A stretch of 64,000 nucleotides of DNA from Alkalihalobacillus sp047302405 (GTDB lineage Bacteria > Bacillota > Bacilli > Bacillales > Bacillaceae_D). The notes below the pieces were generated by a model, which saw only the letters and a list, made by a program, of their open reading frames with translations, made no database searches and had not been told where the DNA came from. The first letter of the stretch is position 1. Each line of letters starts with the position of its first letter. The translations under genes were made by a program, and so were the position numbers. The stretch spans positions 3,968,001-4,032,000 of the forward strand of contig NZ_CP154853.1 in assembly GCF_047302405.1 (NCBI RefSeq), read 5' to 3'. Below are positions 36,149-46,093 of this stretch, one piece after another.

Positions 36149-38134
36149 TTATTCACCTTTTTTTGAATCATCAGAAGAGCGTTTTTCGTCGCTTTCAACG
36201 TTTTCTTCTGCCTCTTCTTTTTTCGAGTGAATATTCACTTTTACATCTGATTCATTATCTTTTGATGTCGAATCTTCATCATCAGCTGAATCAAGAACTG
36301 TATTGGAATGATGATTTTCCGGCAGCTTCCCTTCATTAATTAATGATTGGATTTGCTCAGCATCAAGCGTTTCAAGTTCTAATAAGGTTTCAGCCACTAA
36401 ATCTAGGCTTGCTTTGTTCTCAATCAAAATCTCTTTACAACGCGCATAACATTCTTTAATGATACGCTGCACTTCTAAATCAATTTCATAAGCAATCTTA
36501 TCACTATAGCTTTGTTCATTTTGAATGTCACGGCCCAAGAATACTTGACCACCTGAACCAGAAACAAATTGTAACGGTCCTAGTTTTTCACTCATACCGT
36601 ACTCTGTCACCATTTTACGGGCAATTGCAGTTGCTCTTTGGAAATCGTTATGAGCACCTGTACTCACTTCACCAAATTGAACTTCCTCGGCGACACGACC
36701 ACCAAGTAACCCAATGATTTTATCAAGCAACTCAGGTTTTGTCATGAAATAGCGGTCTTCCTTCGGTAACATGACCGCATAACCACCAGCCATTCCACGA
36801 GGAACAATCGTTACCTTATGGACCATATCCGCATTTTCTAACTTAACACCTACAACAGTATGACCAGCCTCATGCCAAGCAACGATGTTTTTCTCTTTTT
36901 TAGAGATCACACGACTTTTCTTAGCAGGACCAGCAATGACACGGTCAATTGCTTCTTCAATATGAATCATACTAATTTTCTTTTGATCGTCACGAGCAGC
37001 AACTAAAGCGGCTTCGTTTAAAAGATTTTCTAAATCGGCACCTGAGAAACCTGGTGTACGATTCGCAATCGTTTTTAAGTTAACATCATCATTTAAAGGT
37101 TTATTACGAGCATGAACCTTTAAAACATCTTCACGTCCGCGTACATCTGGACGGTTAACTTGAATTTGTCTATCGAATCGACCTGGACGTAATAAGGCAG
37201 GGTCAAGAATATCAGCACGGTTTGTTGCCGCAATAATGATAATACCTTCGTTTGCACTAAATCCATCCATTTCAACGAGTAATTGGTTTAATGTTTGTTC
37301 ACGTTCGTCGTGACCACCACCAAGACCTGCTCCACGTTGTCTACCTACAGCATCAATCTCATCAATAAAGATAATACATGGTGCGTTCTTTTTCGCATTT
37401 TCGAATAAGTCACGAACACGCGAAGCCCCGACACCGACAAACATTTCAACAAAGTCCGAACCACTGATTGAGAAGAATGGTACACCAGCTTCCCCAGAAA
37501 CGGCACGAGCTAGTAATGTTTTACCTGTACCTGGAGGACCTACTAAAAGAACCCCTTTAGGAATACGAGCTCCTATCGCTGAGAATTTCCTTGGGTCTTT
37601 TAAGAATTCTACGACCTCAACAAGCTCGGCTTTTTCTTCATCAGCTCCGGCTACGTCTTTAAATTTTGCTTTTTTCTTATCATCACTTACCATTTTCGCC
37701 TTACTCTTACCAAAGTTCATCACTCGGCTACCGCCACCTTGAGCTTGGCTAAGTAGGAAGAAGAATAAAATAAAGATGATAATAAACGGAATAATTCCCG
37801 TAAAGAATGTCACCCAACCGCTAGTTTCGTCAGCCGGTTGTACCTCATAATCTGGGGCACTCGTTAATAACTCCGCATTTTGCTCTGTTGGCAATGCGTA
37901 TGTTTGGAAAAATTCATCTTCATCAGCACCAGCAAGTTGTCCAGTAATTAATAAAACCTGTCTTTCTGGTTTGGCTGTGAGCGATGTCACATTCCCTTGT
38001 TCTAAATGGTTTGTAAATTCATCGAACGAAATAGCTTCCGTTTTTGTTTGATCACCACTAAATAACCCGACAATCCCAATAATGACTAGGAAAATGAGTA
38101 AATAGAAGATCGTATTACGAAAAATTCGATTCAT
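36149..38134 (-). CDS. ftsH: ATP-dependent membrane zinc metalloprotease FtsH
   Basis: Membrane AAA protease for quality control and, in Bacillus, sporulation entry. It has membrane segments at residues 7-24 and about 108-129, Walker A GPPGTGKT at 199-206, Walker B IIFIDEIDA, the second region of homology around residue 310, and the zinc site HEAGH at 421-425. The long acidic C-terminal tail rich in D, E, S and K is variable among relatives. The length is 661 residues. GGAGGAGG lies seven bases before the start. Confidence 0.98.
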   Translation of the reverse strand: MNRIFRNTIFYLLIFLVIIGIVGLFSGDQTKTEAISFDEFTNHLEQGNVTSLTAKPERQVLLITGQLAGADEDEFFQTYALPTEQNAELLTSAPDYEVQPADETSGWVTFFTGIIPFIIIFILFFFLLSQAQGGGSRVMNFGKSKAKMVSDDKKKAKFKDVAGADEEKAELVEVVEFLKDPRKFSAIGARIPKGVLLVGPPGTGKTLLARAVSGEAGVPFFSISGSDFVEMFVGVGASRVRDLFENAKKNAPCIIFIDEIDAVGRQRGAGLGGGHDEREQTLNQLLVEMDGFSANEGIIIIAATNRADILDPALLRPGRFDRQIQVNRPDVRGREDVLKVHARNKPLNDDVNLKTIANRTPGFSGADLENLLNEAALVAARDDQKKISMIHIEEAIDRVIAGPAKKSRVISKKEKNIVAWHEAGHTVVGVKLENADMVHKVTIVPRGMAGGYAVMLPKEDRYFMTKPELLDKIIGLLGGRVAEEVQFGEVSTGAHNDFQRATAIARKMVTEYGMSEKLGPLQFVSGSGGQVFLGRDIQNEQSYSDKIAYEIDLEVQRIIKECYARCKEILIENKASLDLVAETLLELETLDAEQIQSLINEGKLPENHHSNTVLDSADDEDSTSKDNESDVKVNIHSKKEEAEENVESDEKRSSDDSKKGE

Positions 38135-38203
38135 GTTTGACCTCCTCCCGCGTGCAATAAAGCTTCGTTTATCGTATCACATTTGTTATTTCATTCACAA
38201 ATA

Positions 38204-38746
38204 TTAACTCTCGTAAATTTCAGGTTTTAAGACGCCAATGTAAGGGAGGTTACGATAACGTTCAGCATAATCAAGTCCATAACCAACCACAAACGCATCA
38301 GGAACCGTAAATCCAGTAATATCAGGTACTAAATCAACTTTACGACCTTCTGGTTTATCCAACAAAGTCACAACCTTAACAGACTTTGCCTTCCGATAAA
38401 GAAATAGTTTAATCAAATAACTTAAAGTTAAACCACTATCAATAATATCTTCTACAATCAAAATATCTCTTCCTTCTACAGAAGCATCTAAATCCTTAAT
38501 TATTTTTACTTCACCTGTAGAAACTGTTCCTTTTCCATAGCTTGATACGTCCATAAAGTCCATTTCAAGATGGGTGTCGATTCGTTTCGATAAATCGGCC
38601 ATAAACGGCATAGCACCTTTTAAAACACCAATCATTAAAGGAAACTTATCCTTGTATTCCTCGGTAATAGCTTGACCTAATTCTTTAACTCTTTCTTGAA
38701 TCTCTTCTTCCGTTATTAAAATCTCTTTAATCTCGTCTTTCATCAA
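38204..38746 (-). CDS. hpt: Hypoxanthine-guanine phosphoribosyltransferase
   Basis: Purine salvage enzyme; in Firmicutes its activity is linked to ppGpp control. The PRPP loop VEDIIDSGLT is at about residues 98-107, and DAFVVGYGLDYAERYRNLPY near the end is diagnostic. The length is 180 residues, as in B. subtilis. Translation may begin at TTG 38746 or at the adjoining ATG 38743. It sits 18 bases after tilS, a conserved pairing. Confidence 0.96.
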   Translation of the reverse strand: MMKDEIKEILITEEEIQERVKELGQAITEEYKDKFPLMIGVLKGAMPFMADLSKRIDTHLEMDFMDVSSYGKGTVSTGEVKIIKDLDASVEGRDILIVEDIIDSGLTLSYLIKLFLYRKAKSVKVVTLLDKPEGRKVDLVPDITGFTVPDAFVVGYGLDYAERYRNLPYIGVLKPEIYES

Positions 38747-38764
38747 TTTCTTATGACCCTCCCG

Positions 38765-40183
38765 TTAATTACGACCGAACAGAGATAATATTTCATCCGT
38801 TGGTTTATACATTAATCCAATTTTTTTCGTTCCTTCACTATCAAGATCAGCTACCCGACTTGTCATCAAAAGTGGAACCCAAATGATTTGACCATGTGCA
38901 TCTAAAACAATCGGCCATCTGTCTCGTAATGATTGACTAATTTTTCGATCAATAAACAATCGATTAAGCTTTTTCGTTCCACTCATCCCTCTAGCTTCAA
39001 TCCGATCACCAGGTCGCCTTGTACGAATACAAAATGGGGTTGGAATATTCGCCGGGAGTTGTAAAAAGTACTTATCCCGCACTATATCTTGCTCCCCTTC
39101 TCGTAACTCATAAGCAAAAATATCACCTAATTGTGTATGTACATTTCCAGGTACCTCTAGATTGTAATAAGAGCCTGCCTCAACATGATATGTATCTTTC
39201 CTTGAAAAATGACACACCAGATAGTCTCGATAAACAATTAAACCTTGTCCTACGTCAATTTGCTTAGAAGGTTCTTTAGAATTGAACAATTCAATTATTT
39301 GCTCAATATGTATAGAGGATATAAATGGTGAGTTTTTCCCATAAAGATAACTTAATATTAGATGAATCACTCTTCTTTGTAAAGAGATGCGTAACACTTG
39401 AAAACGTTCTTGAGAAATCGTGACAAAACCTTCTTCTTTTTTACTCACAACCGTATGAAAAGCGTCCTTTGCAAGGTCTTGTAAATAGTGATGATCATCC
39501 TCTGACCAGTCACTTTGCCTTTGAATATGGAAATGAGCTTGTGAATTTTCAGCTTTAATAAATGGAAGAATTTCTTTTCGATATCGATTACGTGTATATT
39601 TGGACGAATAATTACTAGAATCGACTCGAAAAGGAATCTGCTCTTCCTTACAATAGTTCTCAATTTCCTCCTTTGTTATTCCTAAAAAAGGACGGATAAG
39701 ATATCCATTTCCAAATGGTCGCTTCTTTTTAATCCCCAGTGACTGTAATGGGATATAGCCACGAATTTGTTTCATTAAAATGGTTTCAATTTGATCGTCT
39801 GCATGATGGGCCGTCACTATCGCTCTATCCTCGGCCGTAACAAACTCTTGTAACCATTGATATCTTAACTGTCTAGCTGCAAGTTGTGTGGCGATACCCT
39901 CGGCTTTTGCATAGCAAGTCACTTCTAACCTTTTCGTCTCAAAAGGAATTTCTTTTTCCTGACAAAATTTAGAGACCATTTGTTCATCTTGATCGGCTTC
40001 TTCTCCCCTTAACTGGTGATGGGCATGAACAGCTTTTACCTTAATCGAAAACAAGGTCTGTCTTTCCCATAAATAATGCAGCAAGGCCATCGAATCTGGA
40101 CCACCCGAAGTCGCAACAATGACTTGATCAATATGTGTAAAAAGTTGGTTCTTTGCTACAAAATCATGAACGCTTTGCTTCAT
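38765..40183 (-). CDS. tilS: tRNA(Ile)-lysidine synthase
   Basis: Converts C34 of tRNA-Ile(CAU) to lysidine so that it reads AUA; essential. The PP-loop motif SGGPDSM lies at about residues 26-32, followed by HHADDQIETILM. C-terminal TilS domains contain CIRTRRPGDRI and KLNRLFIDRKI. I choose the ATG at 40183 (472 residues, same as B. subtilis) over an in-frame TTG 27 bases upstream; GGAGGG lies 13 bases before the ATG. It overlaps the preceding ThrE-type gene by 20 bases. Confidence 0.94.
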   Translation of the reverse strand: MKQSVHDFVAKNQLFTHIDQVIVATSGGPDSMALLHYLWERQTLFSIKVKAVHAHHQLRGEEADQDEQMVSKFCQEKEIPFETKRLEVTCYAKAEGIATQLAARQLRYQWLQEFVTAEDRAIVTAHHADDQIETILMKQIRGYIPLQSLGIKKKRPFGNGYLIRPFLGITKEEIENYCKEEQIPFRVDSSNYSSKYTRNRYRKEILPFIKAENSQAHFHIQRQSDWSEDDHHYLQDLAKDAFHTVVSKKEEGFVTISQERFQVLRISLQRRVIHLILSYLYGKNSPFISSIHIEQIIELFNSKEPSKQIDVGQGLIVYRDYLVCHFSRKDTYHVEAGSYYNLEVPGNVHTQLGDIFAYELREGEQDIVRDKYFLQLPANIPTPFCIRTRRPGDRIEARGMSGTKKLNRLFIDRKISQSLRDRWPIVLDAHGQIIWVPLLMTSRVADLDSEGTKKIGLMYKPTDEILSLFGRN

Positions 40184-40613
40184 AACGCTGACCAATCCCT
40201 CCTTTGCCAAATGAAAAGACCGCTAAAGCAAAAACTAACCCTGCAGCAATAGCTCCCGCTTGAAGCATCGTATCTATACCAATTTGAATCCCTTCTATGT
40301 AATCCCCATCTAAAAAGGAAAGCATCGTATAATAAGCTTTGCTCCCTGGGACAAGGGGAATAATTCCTTGAATACTAAACATAGTAACCGGCACTCGAAA
40401 CCATTTCGCGAGCAAATGCGAGCAGGTTGCTGCTACCAATGCAGCGACCGCTGTTGCAAATACGAAAGAAATTCCAAAAGTCGGCAAAGTGGAATAAATA
40501 AACCATGACATCGCACCAATGACTCCACCAATCCATATAATTCGTAGCGGACCATTAAAAATAATCCCAAATGCCACTGTCGCAAAATAACAAACAATTA
40601 ATTCAATAATCAT
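40164..40613 (-). CDS. Threonine/serine exporter family protein, small subunit type
   Basis: A 149-residue protein with about four to five membrane helices. It matches the C-terminal half of ThrE-type exporters (DUF3815/YjjB class), including the GSKAYYTMLSFLDGDYIEGI segment. Together with the 250-residue partner upstream it reconstitutes a two-gene ThrE/YjjPB-like transporter, which in other bacteria exports threonine, serine or succinate; the substrate here is unknown. The two halves are separated by about 300 bases of palindromic repeats. This gene's 3' end overlaps tilS. Confidence 0.8.
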   Translation of the reverse strand: MIIELIVCYFATVAFGIIFNGPLRIIWIGGVIGAMSWFIYSTLPTFGISFVFATAVAALVAATCSHLLAKWFRVPVTMFSIQGIIPLVPGSKAYYTMLSFLDGDYIEGIQIGIDTMLQAGAIAAGLVFALAVFSFGKGGIGQRYEAKRS

Positions 40614-40646
40614 TCATCCCACTCCTTTCCCAAGTTCCTACTGACC

Positions 40647-40914
40647 GCAGCTAGACACACGAAATGCGCAGGGCGTTTGCTCAGAAGTGAGAAAAAATAC
40701 AGGGATGGCTAAAAAGTCGCTCTTTGACTTTATAGACAGACCAATTTTTCTCGAACTTCTAACGCCCGCAGCTAGACACACGAAATGCGCAGGGCGTTTG
40801 CTCAGAAGTGAGAAAAAATACAGGGATGGCTAAAAAGTCGCTCTTTGACTTTATAGACAGACCAATTTTTCTCGAACTTCTAACGCCCGCAGCTAGACAC
40901 GAAATGCGCAGGGC
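40647..40914. repeat. Tandem copies of a palindromic intergenic repeat
   Basis: Two nearly identical complete units (40661-40781, 121 bp, and 40782-40900, 119 bp) plus partial ends on both sides. Each begins GAAATGCGCAGGGCGTTTGC and ends ACTTCTAACGCCCGCAGCTA followed by GACAC. GGGCGTT plus AGAAGT at the 5' arm pairs with ACTTCT plus AACGCCC at the 3' arm. It fills the gap between the two ThrE-type genes, starting at the stop codon of the large subunit. Relatives lie at 52287, 54290 and 56096. Confidence 0.85.
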
Positions 40915-40916
40915 AG

Positions 40917-41669
40917 CTAAACCAACAAAGCAATAGCAAGGGCAATCCCCGTTGCAATTGATAAAGCTGTTATAAATGTCTCTGCTCCGCGCGATAAGCC
41001 TGCGATTAGATCACCTGACATGAGATCACGAACAGCATTCGTTAACGGAATCCCTGGAACAAGTGGCATTAAAGTACCGATGATCACTTGGTCTACATTT
41101 TCTCCGATTCCAACTATCACAAGAAGAATAGCGACCACTCCACCGAGAAAAGCTGCCATAAATTCAGCAAAGAAGCGAACCTGAAAATACTCCTGCAATA
41201 AAAGCAAACTCCAGCTCGCCGTAAAACCAGCAATAAAAGCCGGTAATGTATCGTAAACATTCCCTCCAAATAAATAGGAAAAAGTGCCGCCAGCGACACC
41301 CGAAGCAATATGAATTAAATATGGAGGGTAGCTAATCGAGCTCTTCGCAATATTCTGAAGCTGCTTCCACGCTTTCTCGCCATCAATCTCTCCTGCTACA
41401 AGCTCCCTAGAAACTTGATTGACTAACGAAATTTTATTTAAGTCCTGCAGCCTATCATCGACCCGAACCATTTGCATCACATCATCTTTACCTTCTTCTT
41501 CAAAAGATAAGAAAATACCGGTCGTCATGACAAAGCAATGAACATTTTTAAAATGGCACGCTTTGGCCATTCTTTCTAATGTTTCCTCGACTCGATATGT
41601 TTCTGCTCCGTATGTGAGCATAATCTCTCCGGCCAACAAGCATATATCCATCATCCGATCTGCTTTCAT
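40917..41669 (-). CDS. Threonine/serine exporter family protein, large subunit type (DUF1212)
   Basis: The 250 residues have an N-terminal soluble region (AGEIMLTYGAETYRVEETL is the DUF1212 signature) and about five membrane helices from residue 115 on. VPGIPLTNAVRDLMSGDLIAG near the end is conserved in YjjP/ThrE proteins. It works, by family precedent, with the 149-residue partner downstream as a small-molecule exporter. In B. subtilis no such pair lies between yabT and tilS, so this is a lineage-specific addition to the cluster. Confidence 0.82.
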   Translation of the reverse strand: MKADRMMDICLLAGEIMLTYGAETYRVEETLERMAKACHFKNVHCFVMTTGIFLSFEEEGKDDVMQMVRVDDRLQDLNKISLVNQVSRELVAGEIDGEKAWKQLQNIAKSSISYPPYLIHIASGVAGGTFSYLFGGNVYDTLPAFIAGFTASWSLLLLQEYFQVRFFAEFMAAFLGGVVAILLVIVGIGENVDQVIIGTLMPLVPGIPLTNAVRDLMSGDLIAGLSRGAETFITALSIATGIALAIALLV

Positions 41670-41694
41670 GTAAAGGGTCCCTCCATCCTACTCT

Positions 41695-42681
41695 TTACAT
41701 CGTTTGTCCAAATAAGTATAGGATATAAACTAAAATAATTAAAGAGATGATTAAAAAGATTTCAACGATATAAGAGGAACCTTTGGATTTTCTTCTTTTT
41801 TTCTTTTTTACCTGTTGGGGTTTAACCGTTTTCACCTTTTTTTTATGCGTCATTCTCTTCTCTTTATTAGGTGCAGCTAGAAGCTCAACCACTTCCTGCT
41901 TCATTTCACTTGCTCGTTGATATTTCCCTGTCAATGCCCTCAACAGTATCGGTTTAAAAAGTTGTAACCTTTCCTTTTGGTTAATTTTTTTTTCTAATAA
42001 TTCAAGATTGGCATCCGTGCCTTTATCAAAACGACTCGAATAATCACAATTGATCATAATCATCGCAACAGCAAATAAATCATAACTTGGCTCTGCTTTT
42101 CTCGTACCAAGTCCCCAATAACCACGATCGTAAAACTCCGTATATTCTTTAATTGAACGCCCAAGCAAGGTCGTTCCACCGACATCAATCCAGCGTACAC
42201 GCGGTGGTGGTCCAACAATCATTAAATTATCTGGTTTTAAATCGCCAAAAACCCAACCTTCGACATGTAAATCTTCTAGATCACCTAAAAGCTGAACAAC
42301 AAATAAACCTAGCCATTCAGCTCCTTTCCCATTTAAATATTGGATAATAGAATCGCCTTTTAAATATTCCATCACATAAAAAGGCAACGTACCATCTGCG
42401 GTCATCATGTCATCAACATCTAACAATTTTGGACCAAGTTTTTTTCCATCAACTTTTGAAAAGTGCTTTAACACATTTACTTCCGATGTAATCGCCATAT
42501 TATCAACAGCAATTTTGAGAGCAACCATTTGCGACAGCCCGTCTTCCGCCAAATAAACGGTACCTGTCGCACCTGACCCAAGCTTCCGTCTAATTGTATA
42601 TGGATTCGAGTGCCATTTGCCGACAAGAGTAAAGCCTGATGGTAAATTAGCTGCCCGGTTCTTCAAAGAGTTGCTCTTCAC
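41695..42681 (-). CDS. yabT: Sporulation serine/threonine protein kinase YabT
   Basis: Hanks-type kinase that in B. subtilis acts during sporulation, is stimulated by DNA and phosphorylates RecA. In its 328 residues the glycine loop is GSGATGTVYLA (about residues 35-45), the VALKIA lysine near residue 56, and the catalytic loop FGDLKPDN, where the usual HRD is FGD. The metal loop is DVGG instead of DFG. A lysine/arginine-rich stretch (residues 275-302) precedes a C-terminal membrane helix. It overlaps yabS by 35 bases, suggesting coupled expression. Confidence 0.92.
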   Translation of the reverse strand: MKSNSLKNRAANLPSGFTLVGKWHSNPYTIRRKLGSGATGTVYLAEDGLSQMVALKIAVDNMAITSEVNVLKHFSKVDGKKLGPKLLDVDDMMTADGTLPFYVMEYLKGDSIIQYLNGKGAEWLGLFVVQLLGDLEDLHVEGWVFGDLKPDNLMIVGPPPRVRWIDVGGTTLLGRSIKEYTEFYDRGYWGLGTRKAEPSYDLFAVAMIMINCDYSSRFDKGTDANLELLEKKINQKERLQLFKPILLRALTGKYQRASEMKQEVVELLAAPNKEKRMTHKKKVKTVKPQQVKKKKRRKSKGSSYIVEIFLIISLIILVYILYLFGQTM

Positions 42682-43384
42682 TCTCCATCAAACTCCTTCT
42701 TGAACGTCCTTTTCTAAAATGACCCATTGCTTCTTTTAAAGCTGGTCCAGTCGGTGTAATCCCACCAGATGATAATTTGTGAAAAATACCCGTTAGAGCA
42801 CCGAGCCTCGGAGTCCAATCCATTAGACGATCAATTTCTTTTCGTTTCCCAGGAAATGAATACAGCGAAAATTGATTTTCTCCCATTCTTGACGTTAAAC
42901 TAATCGATAAATCAGTTAAGGCTTCTTGCACCATCGGAAGTTTCTCTCTCATACTAGCACTCGTATCTACGAGAATTAGAACCTCAAGATTAATCGTTTC
43001 ACCAAGTTCATCAACTACCTCCATGACTTCGCCCCTTTTTTCAGGAGGTAAGTCTTCCATCTCTTGTGATTTCCCTAATATTTGACTAAGCTCTTTGTTG
43101 ATTACTCCATGGAGTGTTTGTGTCATTGCTTTTCTCGTAACCATTTGAACAGTCTTCGCTAACTGCTTAGCATAAACGATTTGACTAACGCCACCACCTG
43201 CGTCTGAAATGGCCTCTATTTCCTGCATCCCTTGCTCGTTTAAATGGTTATTGTCGACAATCCCAATAACATTAACCGTTATGCCTTGTTCTCGTGCAAG
43301 CGCCGCTATAGCCACTGGATCTTCTCCATCATTTGAATGACCATCCGTTAGTAGTAATATTTGTCTTAATGTGCCCTTTGACAT
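42647..43384 (-). CDS. yabS: VWA-domain protein YabS
   Basis: A 245-residue protein with von Willebrand factor A-like features: ILLLTDGHSNDG near the start and the metal-ion-dependent adhesion motif DTSAS near residue 141. It is always found between spoIIE and yabT in sporulating Bacillus and is probably a forespore or mother-cell accessory of YabT; its molecular role is unknown. There is no signal peptide, so it is cytosolic. Confidence 0.88.
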   Translation of the reverse strand: MSKGTLRQILLLTDGHSNDGEDPVAIAALAREQGITVNVIGIVDNNHLNEQGMQEIEAISDAGGGVSQIVYAKQLAKTVQMVTRKAMTQTLHGVINKELSQILGKSQEMEDLPPEKRGEVMEVVDELGETINLEVLILVDTSASMREKLPMVQEALTDLSISLTSRMGENQFSLYSFPGKRKEIDRLMDWTPRLGALTGIFHKLSSGGITPTGPALKEAMGHFRKGRSRRSLMESEEQLFEEPGS

Positions 43385-43527
43385 CTCGTTTTTTCCCTCC
43401 CTAGTGGATCGTTGTTACCATCCTTAACCACTAGTAAAGGAAATATACCTTATGCTGACCATTTTGACCTGTAATAAAGCAATGAAACAAACCACCACCT
43501 TTACCGCTTTTATATTAGTAAGAACCT

Positions 43528-46026
43528 TTACTGAGCTTTTTTCCTCATCGTTCTCGTTTGTTTATAAATCGGGATCGAAGCCCATTTTGGTGTATTGCTC
43601 TTTATTTCTGATACAACGATTGTCATATCATCTTCTATCGCCCCCCTACCAGAACGAATCACCTTTTCTAAAATGACATCCGCCACCTCTTGTGGATCAT
43701 GTGTCGTCAATTCATTAATGAGCCTCTTCATCCATGCATCCTTATTTTCAACGTGTTTAGGAGCTTCAAAAATACCATCACTCATCATAATTAATAAATC
43801 ACCTGGCTTCAACTGCTCCGAAACAACTTCAACGTCAAACTCCTGAATAATGCCCATCGGCAAGTTACTCGCTTCAATTTTAATCACTTGTGAACCTCGC
43901 TTAATAAAGCTTGGAATCGATCCAATTTTTAAAAATTTCGCATGAGCATCATATAAATCAATCATCGCTAAATCTAAAGTTGAAAACATTTCATCATTAT
44001 TTCGAATCGATAAAACCGAATTCACAGATTTAATGGCCACTGTCTCTTCAATTCCAGATTGTAAGATTTTCTGAAGAAGCTGTAATGTTTCATTGCTTTC
44101 AAAATGAGCACGCTCGCCATTGCCCATTCCGTCACTGATCGCAATTGCATGCTTTCCAGAACCTAAATCAATCGTCGAATAACTATCACCCGATATCCAA
44201 GCACCTCCTTTTGCCACATGGGAAACCCCGGTCTCCACAACAAACCTCCTTGCTGATACAAACGTAACATGGCTATAGCCGTTCGGATATACCGCCCTTT
44301 CTTCACTATTTACCATTACCGTTTCTGATAATAAATCCGATAACATCGGAGCAATAACCTTTTCATATTGACCGTGCCCTTCGTCAAAAGCGACACTCAT
44401 CTCAATTTCAACAGCCCCCTTCTCTAAACTATATACATCCACATGCCCTACTTCTAAATCCACACTTCGTAACGCTTCTAAAATGCTTTCCTCTTGATTA
44501 TGAAACGCCTGCTTCTCCTTTTGAATTTCTTTTGCAAAATCACCCATCACTCGTGATACACCTAGTAGTTGATCCGCTACAAGTTTTTGACTTTCCATCA
44601 CCTGCTTTCTAAGCTTCTGATTAACCATATAAGAGCTATGTTCCTGCTTTATTGTATCGATCACCTTTTCAGGACGAATACAATATTTTTTCCACTCAGC
44701 TTGTAACACCTTGTCTTTGACATGTCCATTTTTCTCTGTTTCGAGCATCAAATTTTGCATCGAATCATACGTTTTAGAAAAATTCTGCACCCAACAACGA
44801 TCCTTTTTAAAGCATGTTTGACACGTTTTTTCGGTGACTTGACTGAGGAAATAATCAAATTGACGTTCTTCATCCTCTAAAGAAACAGCGTCATTCGCTC
44901 CAGTCTGAAAGCTTTGTGATAACGTTTGAAAAAGGGTCGAAAACTGTTCGACTTTCCCAGCAGTCACATCTCTAATTTTCCTCAGATACTGCTGCTGTTC
45001 TTTTGAATATTCAGTTGTACCAGGAATATAGCGGGCTAATTTAGAGATCATTTCTTTTGGCGTCATCATAAAGATGAGAATGGCCACTAAAGACTCTAAT
45101 AACGTCACGGTTATATCGGCCGCTCCGTCACCATACATTCCTATTAAAAGAGTTCCAACTAATAAACCAAGGGCAACCCCTACCTTTTTTCCTTCTTTTA
45201 ATAAACCACCGAGTAGCCCGGCAAATGCAAGCAAACTCATTTGGTACAAGCTAGCGACACTAGCCAAACTTAAGATAAGTCCTGTCACCACCCCTACAGT
45301 TGATCCAATCGCTGCCCCCCCAATAAAGGCAAAGATCAAGACTAGATAACGTGCTAATACATGTTCAACCGACATCTCATAAAAGGACCAGCCGACTGTT
45401 CCTGTCATAACAGAAGCTAGGAGAATAATGAGACATATAATCTCTTCGTTACGCAACGGATGTTGAAGCTTTTTAGAAGTAACAAGCGGTACACTTTGCA
45501 TAAAAATCATCGTGAGAATAAAACTTAATCCCGCTTCTACAGTAGCCATCATGAGGGCATAGTTTGTAATCGAACCATCTATGATAAAGACAAGCAGTAA
45601 CCTTGTCGAGATACTAGTCACAAACACGGTATAAGGAAGGAGTTTAACTGGGTCATCAGAAAATTTCGTGACTAGTTTCTGAATGAGGACGTACCCGATT
45701 ATTGCACAGAGGACGAATATAAATTCACCATGATAACTGAGGAGGGCCCCTGCTAGCAATGAGATAGATGCCACCCCCGCCCGTTCCCGCTTTATCATAA
45801 AAACCGCTGCTAAAAAAGGGAGCACAAAAGGGGTTAGTTCGGATAAAATCATGGCTCGTCCTAATAAAAAACCTACTATCACCACTAACAATCCCCACTG
45901 GTAAAATAGTTTATGAATGATATTTTCTGTTTTCTCCGCCACGATTCCCATTCCATTTGCCACTCTATCATAGACCATCGAACTCTTATTTAATGCCAAC
46001 CAACCTTTTGTCATTCGTTTCATCAT
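43528..46026 (-). CDS. spoIIE: Stage II sporulation protein E, SpoIIAA-P phosphatase
   Basis: Membrane PP2C phosphatase that activates sigma-F in the forespore and interacts with FtsZ at the polar septum. It has about ten membrane helices in the first 330 residues, a central FtsZ-interacting and regulatory region with a CxxC-containing segment (TCQTCFKKDRC), and a C-terminal PP2C domain with SDGMGNGERA and MMSDGIFEA. The upstream ATG at 46083 lies inside the promoter, so translation must start at the ATGATG at 46026. That gives 832 residues, close to the 827 of B. subtilis. Confidence 0.97.
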   Translation of the reverse strand: MMKRMTKGWLALNKSSMVYDRVANGMGIVAEKTENIIHKLFYQWGLLVVIVGFLLGRAMILSELTPFVLPFLAAVFMIKRERAGVASISLLAGALLSYHGEFIFVLCAIIGYVLIQKLVTKFSDDPVKLLPYTVFVTSISTRLLLVFIIDGSITNYALMMATVEAGLSFILTMIFMQSVPLVTSKKLQHPLRNEEIICLIILLASVMTGTVGWSFYEMSVEHVLARYLVLIFAFIGGAAIGSTVGVVTGLILSLASVASLYQMSLLAFAGLLGGLLKEGKKVGVALGLLVGTLLIGMYGDGAADITVTLLESLVAILIFMMTPKEMISKLARYIPGTTEYSKEQQQYLRKIRDVTAGKVEQFSTLFQTLSQSFQTGANDAVSLEDEERQFDYFLSQVTEKTCQTCFKKDRCWVQNFSKTYDSMQNLMLETEKNGHVKDKVLQAEWKKYCIRPEKVIDTIKQEHSSYMVNQKLRKQVMESQKLVADQLLGVSRVMGDFAKEIQKEKQAFHNQEESILEALRSVDLEVGHVDVYSLEKGAVEIEMSVAFDEGHGQYEKVIAPMLSDLLSETVMVNSEERAVYPNGYSHVTFVSARRFVVETGVSHVAKGGAWISGDSYSTIDLGSGKHAIAISDGMGNGERAHFESNETLQLLQKILQSGIEETVAIKSVNSVLSIRNNDEMFSTLDLAMIDLYDAHAKFLKIGSIPSFIKRGSQVIKIEASNLPMGIIQEFDVEVVSEQLKPGDLLIMMSDGIFEAPKHVENKDAWMKRLINELTTHDPQEVADVILEKVIRSGRGAIEDDMTIVVSEIKSNTPKWASIPIYKQTRTMRKKAQ

Positions 46027-46059
46027 TACGAACCACCATCCTTTTTGAAATGTGGTTTT

Positions 46060-46093
46060 ATTATAAACAGATGAAACTCTCATTTTTTGTCAA
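46060..46093 (-). promoter_or_regulatory. spoIIE-type sigma-A promoter with 22-bp spacing
   Basis: Minus-strand TTGACA (46088-46093) and TATAAT (46060-46065), both perfect consensus, are separated by 22 bases. The known Spo0A-dependent spoIIE promoter of B. subtilis has the same kind of over-long spacing. The expected start, near 46053, gives a leader of about 27 bases. Confidence 0.88.
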
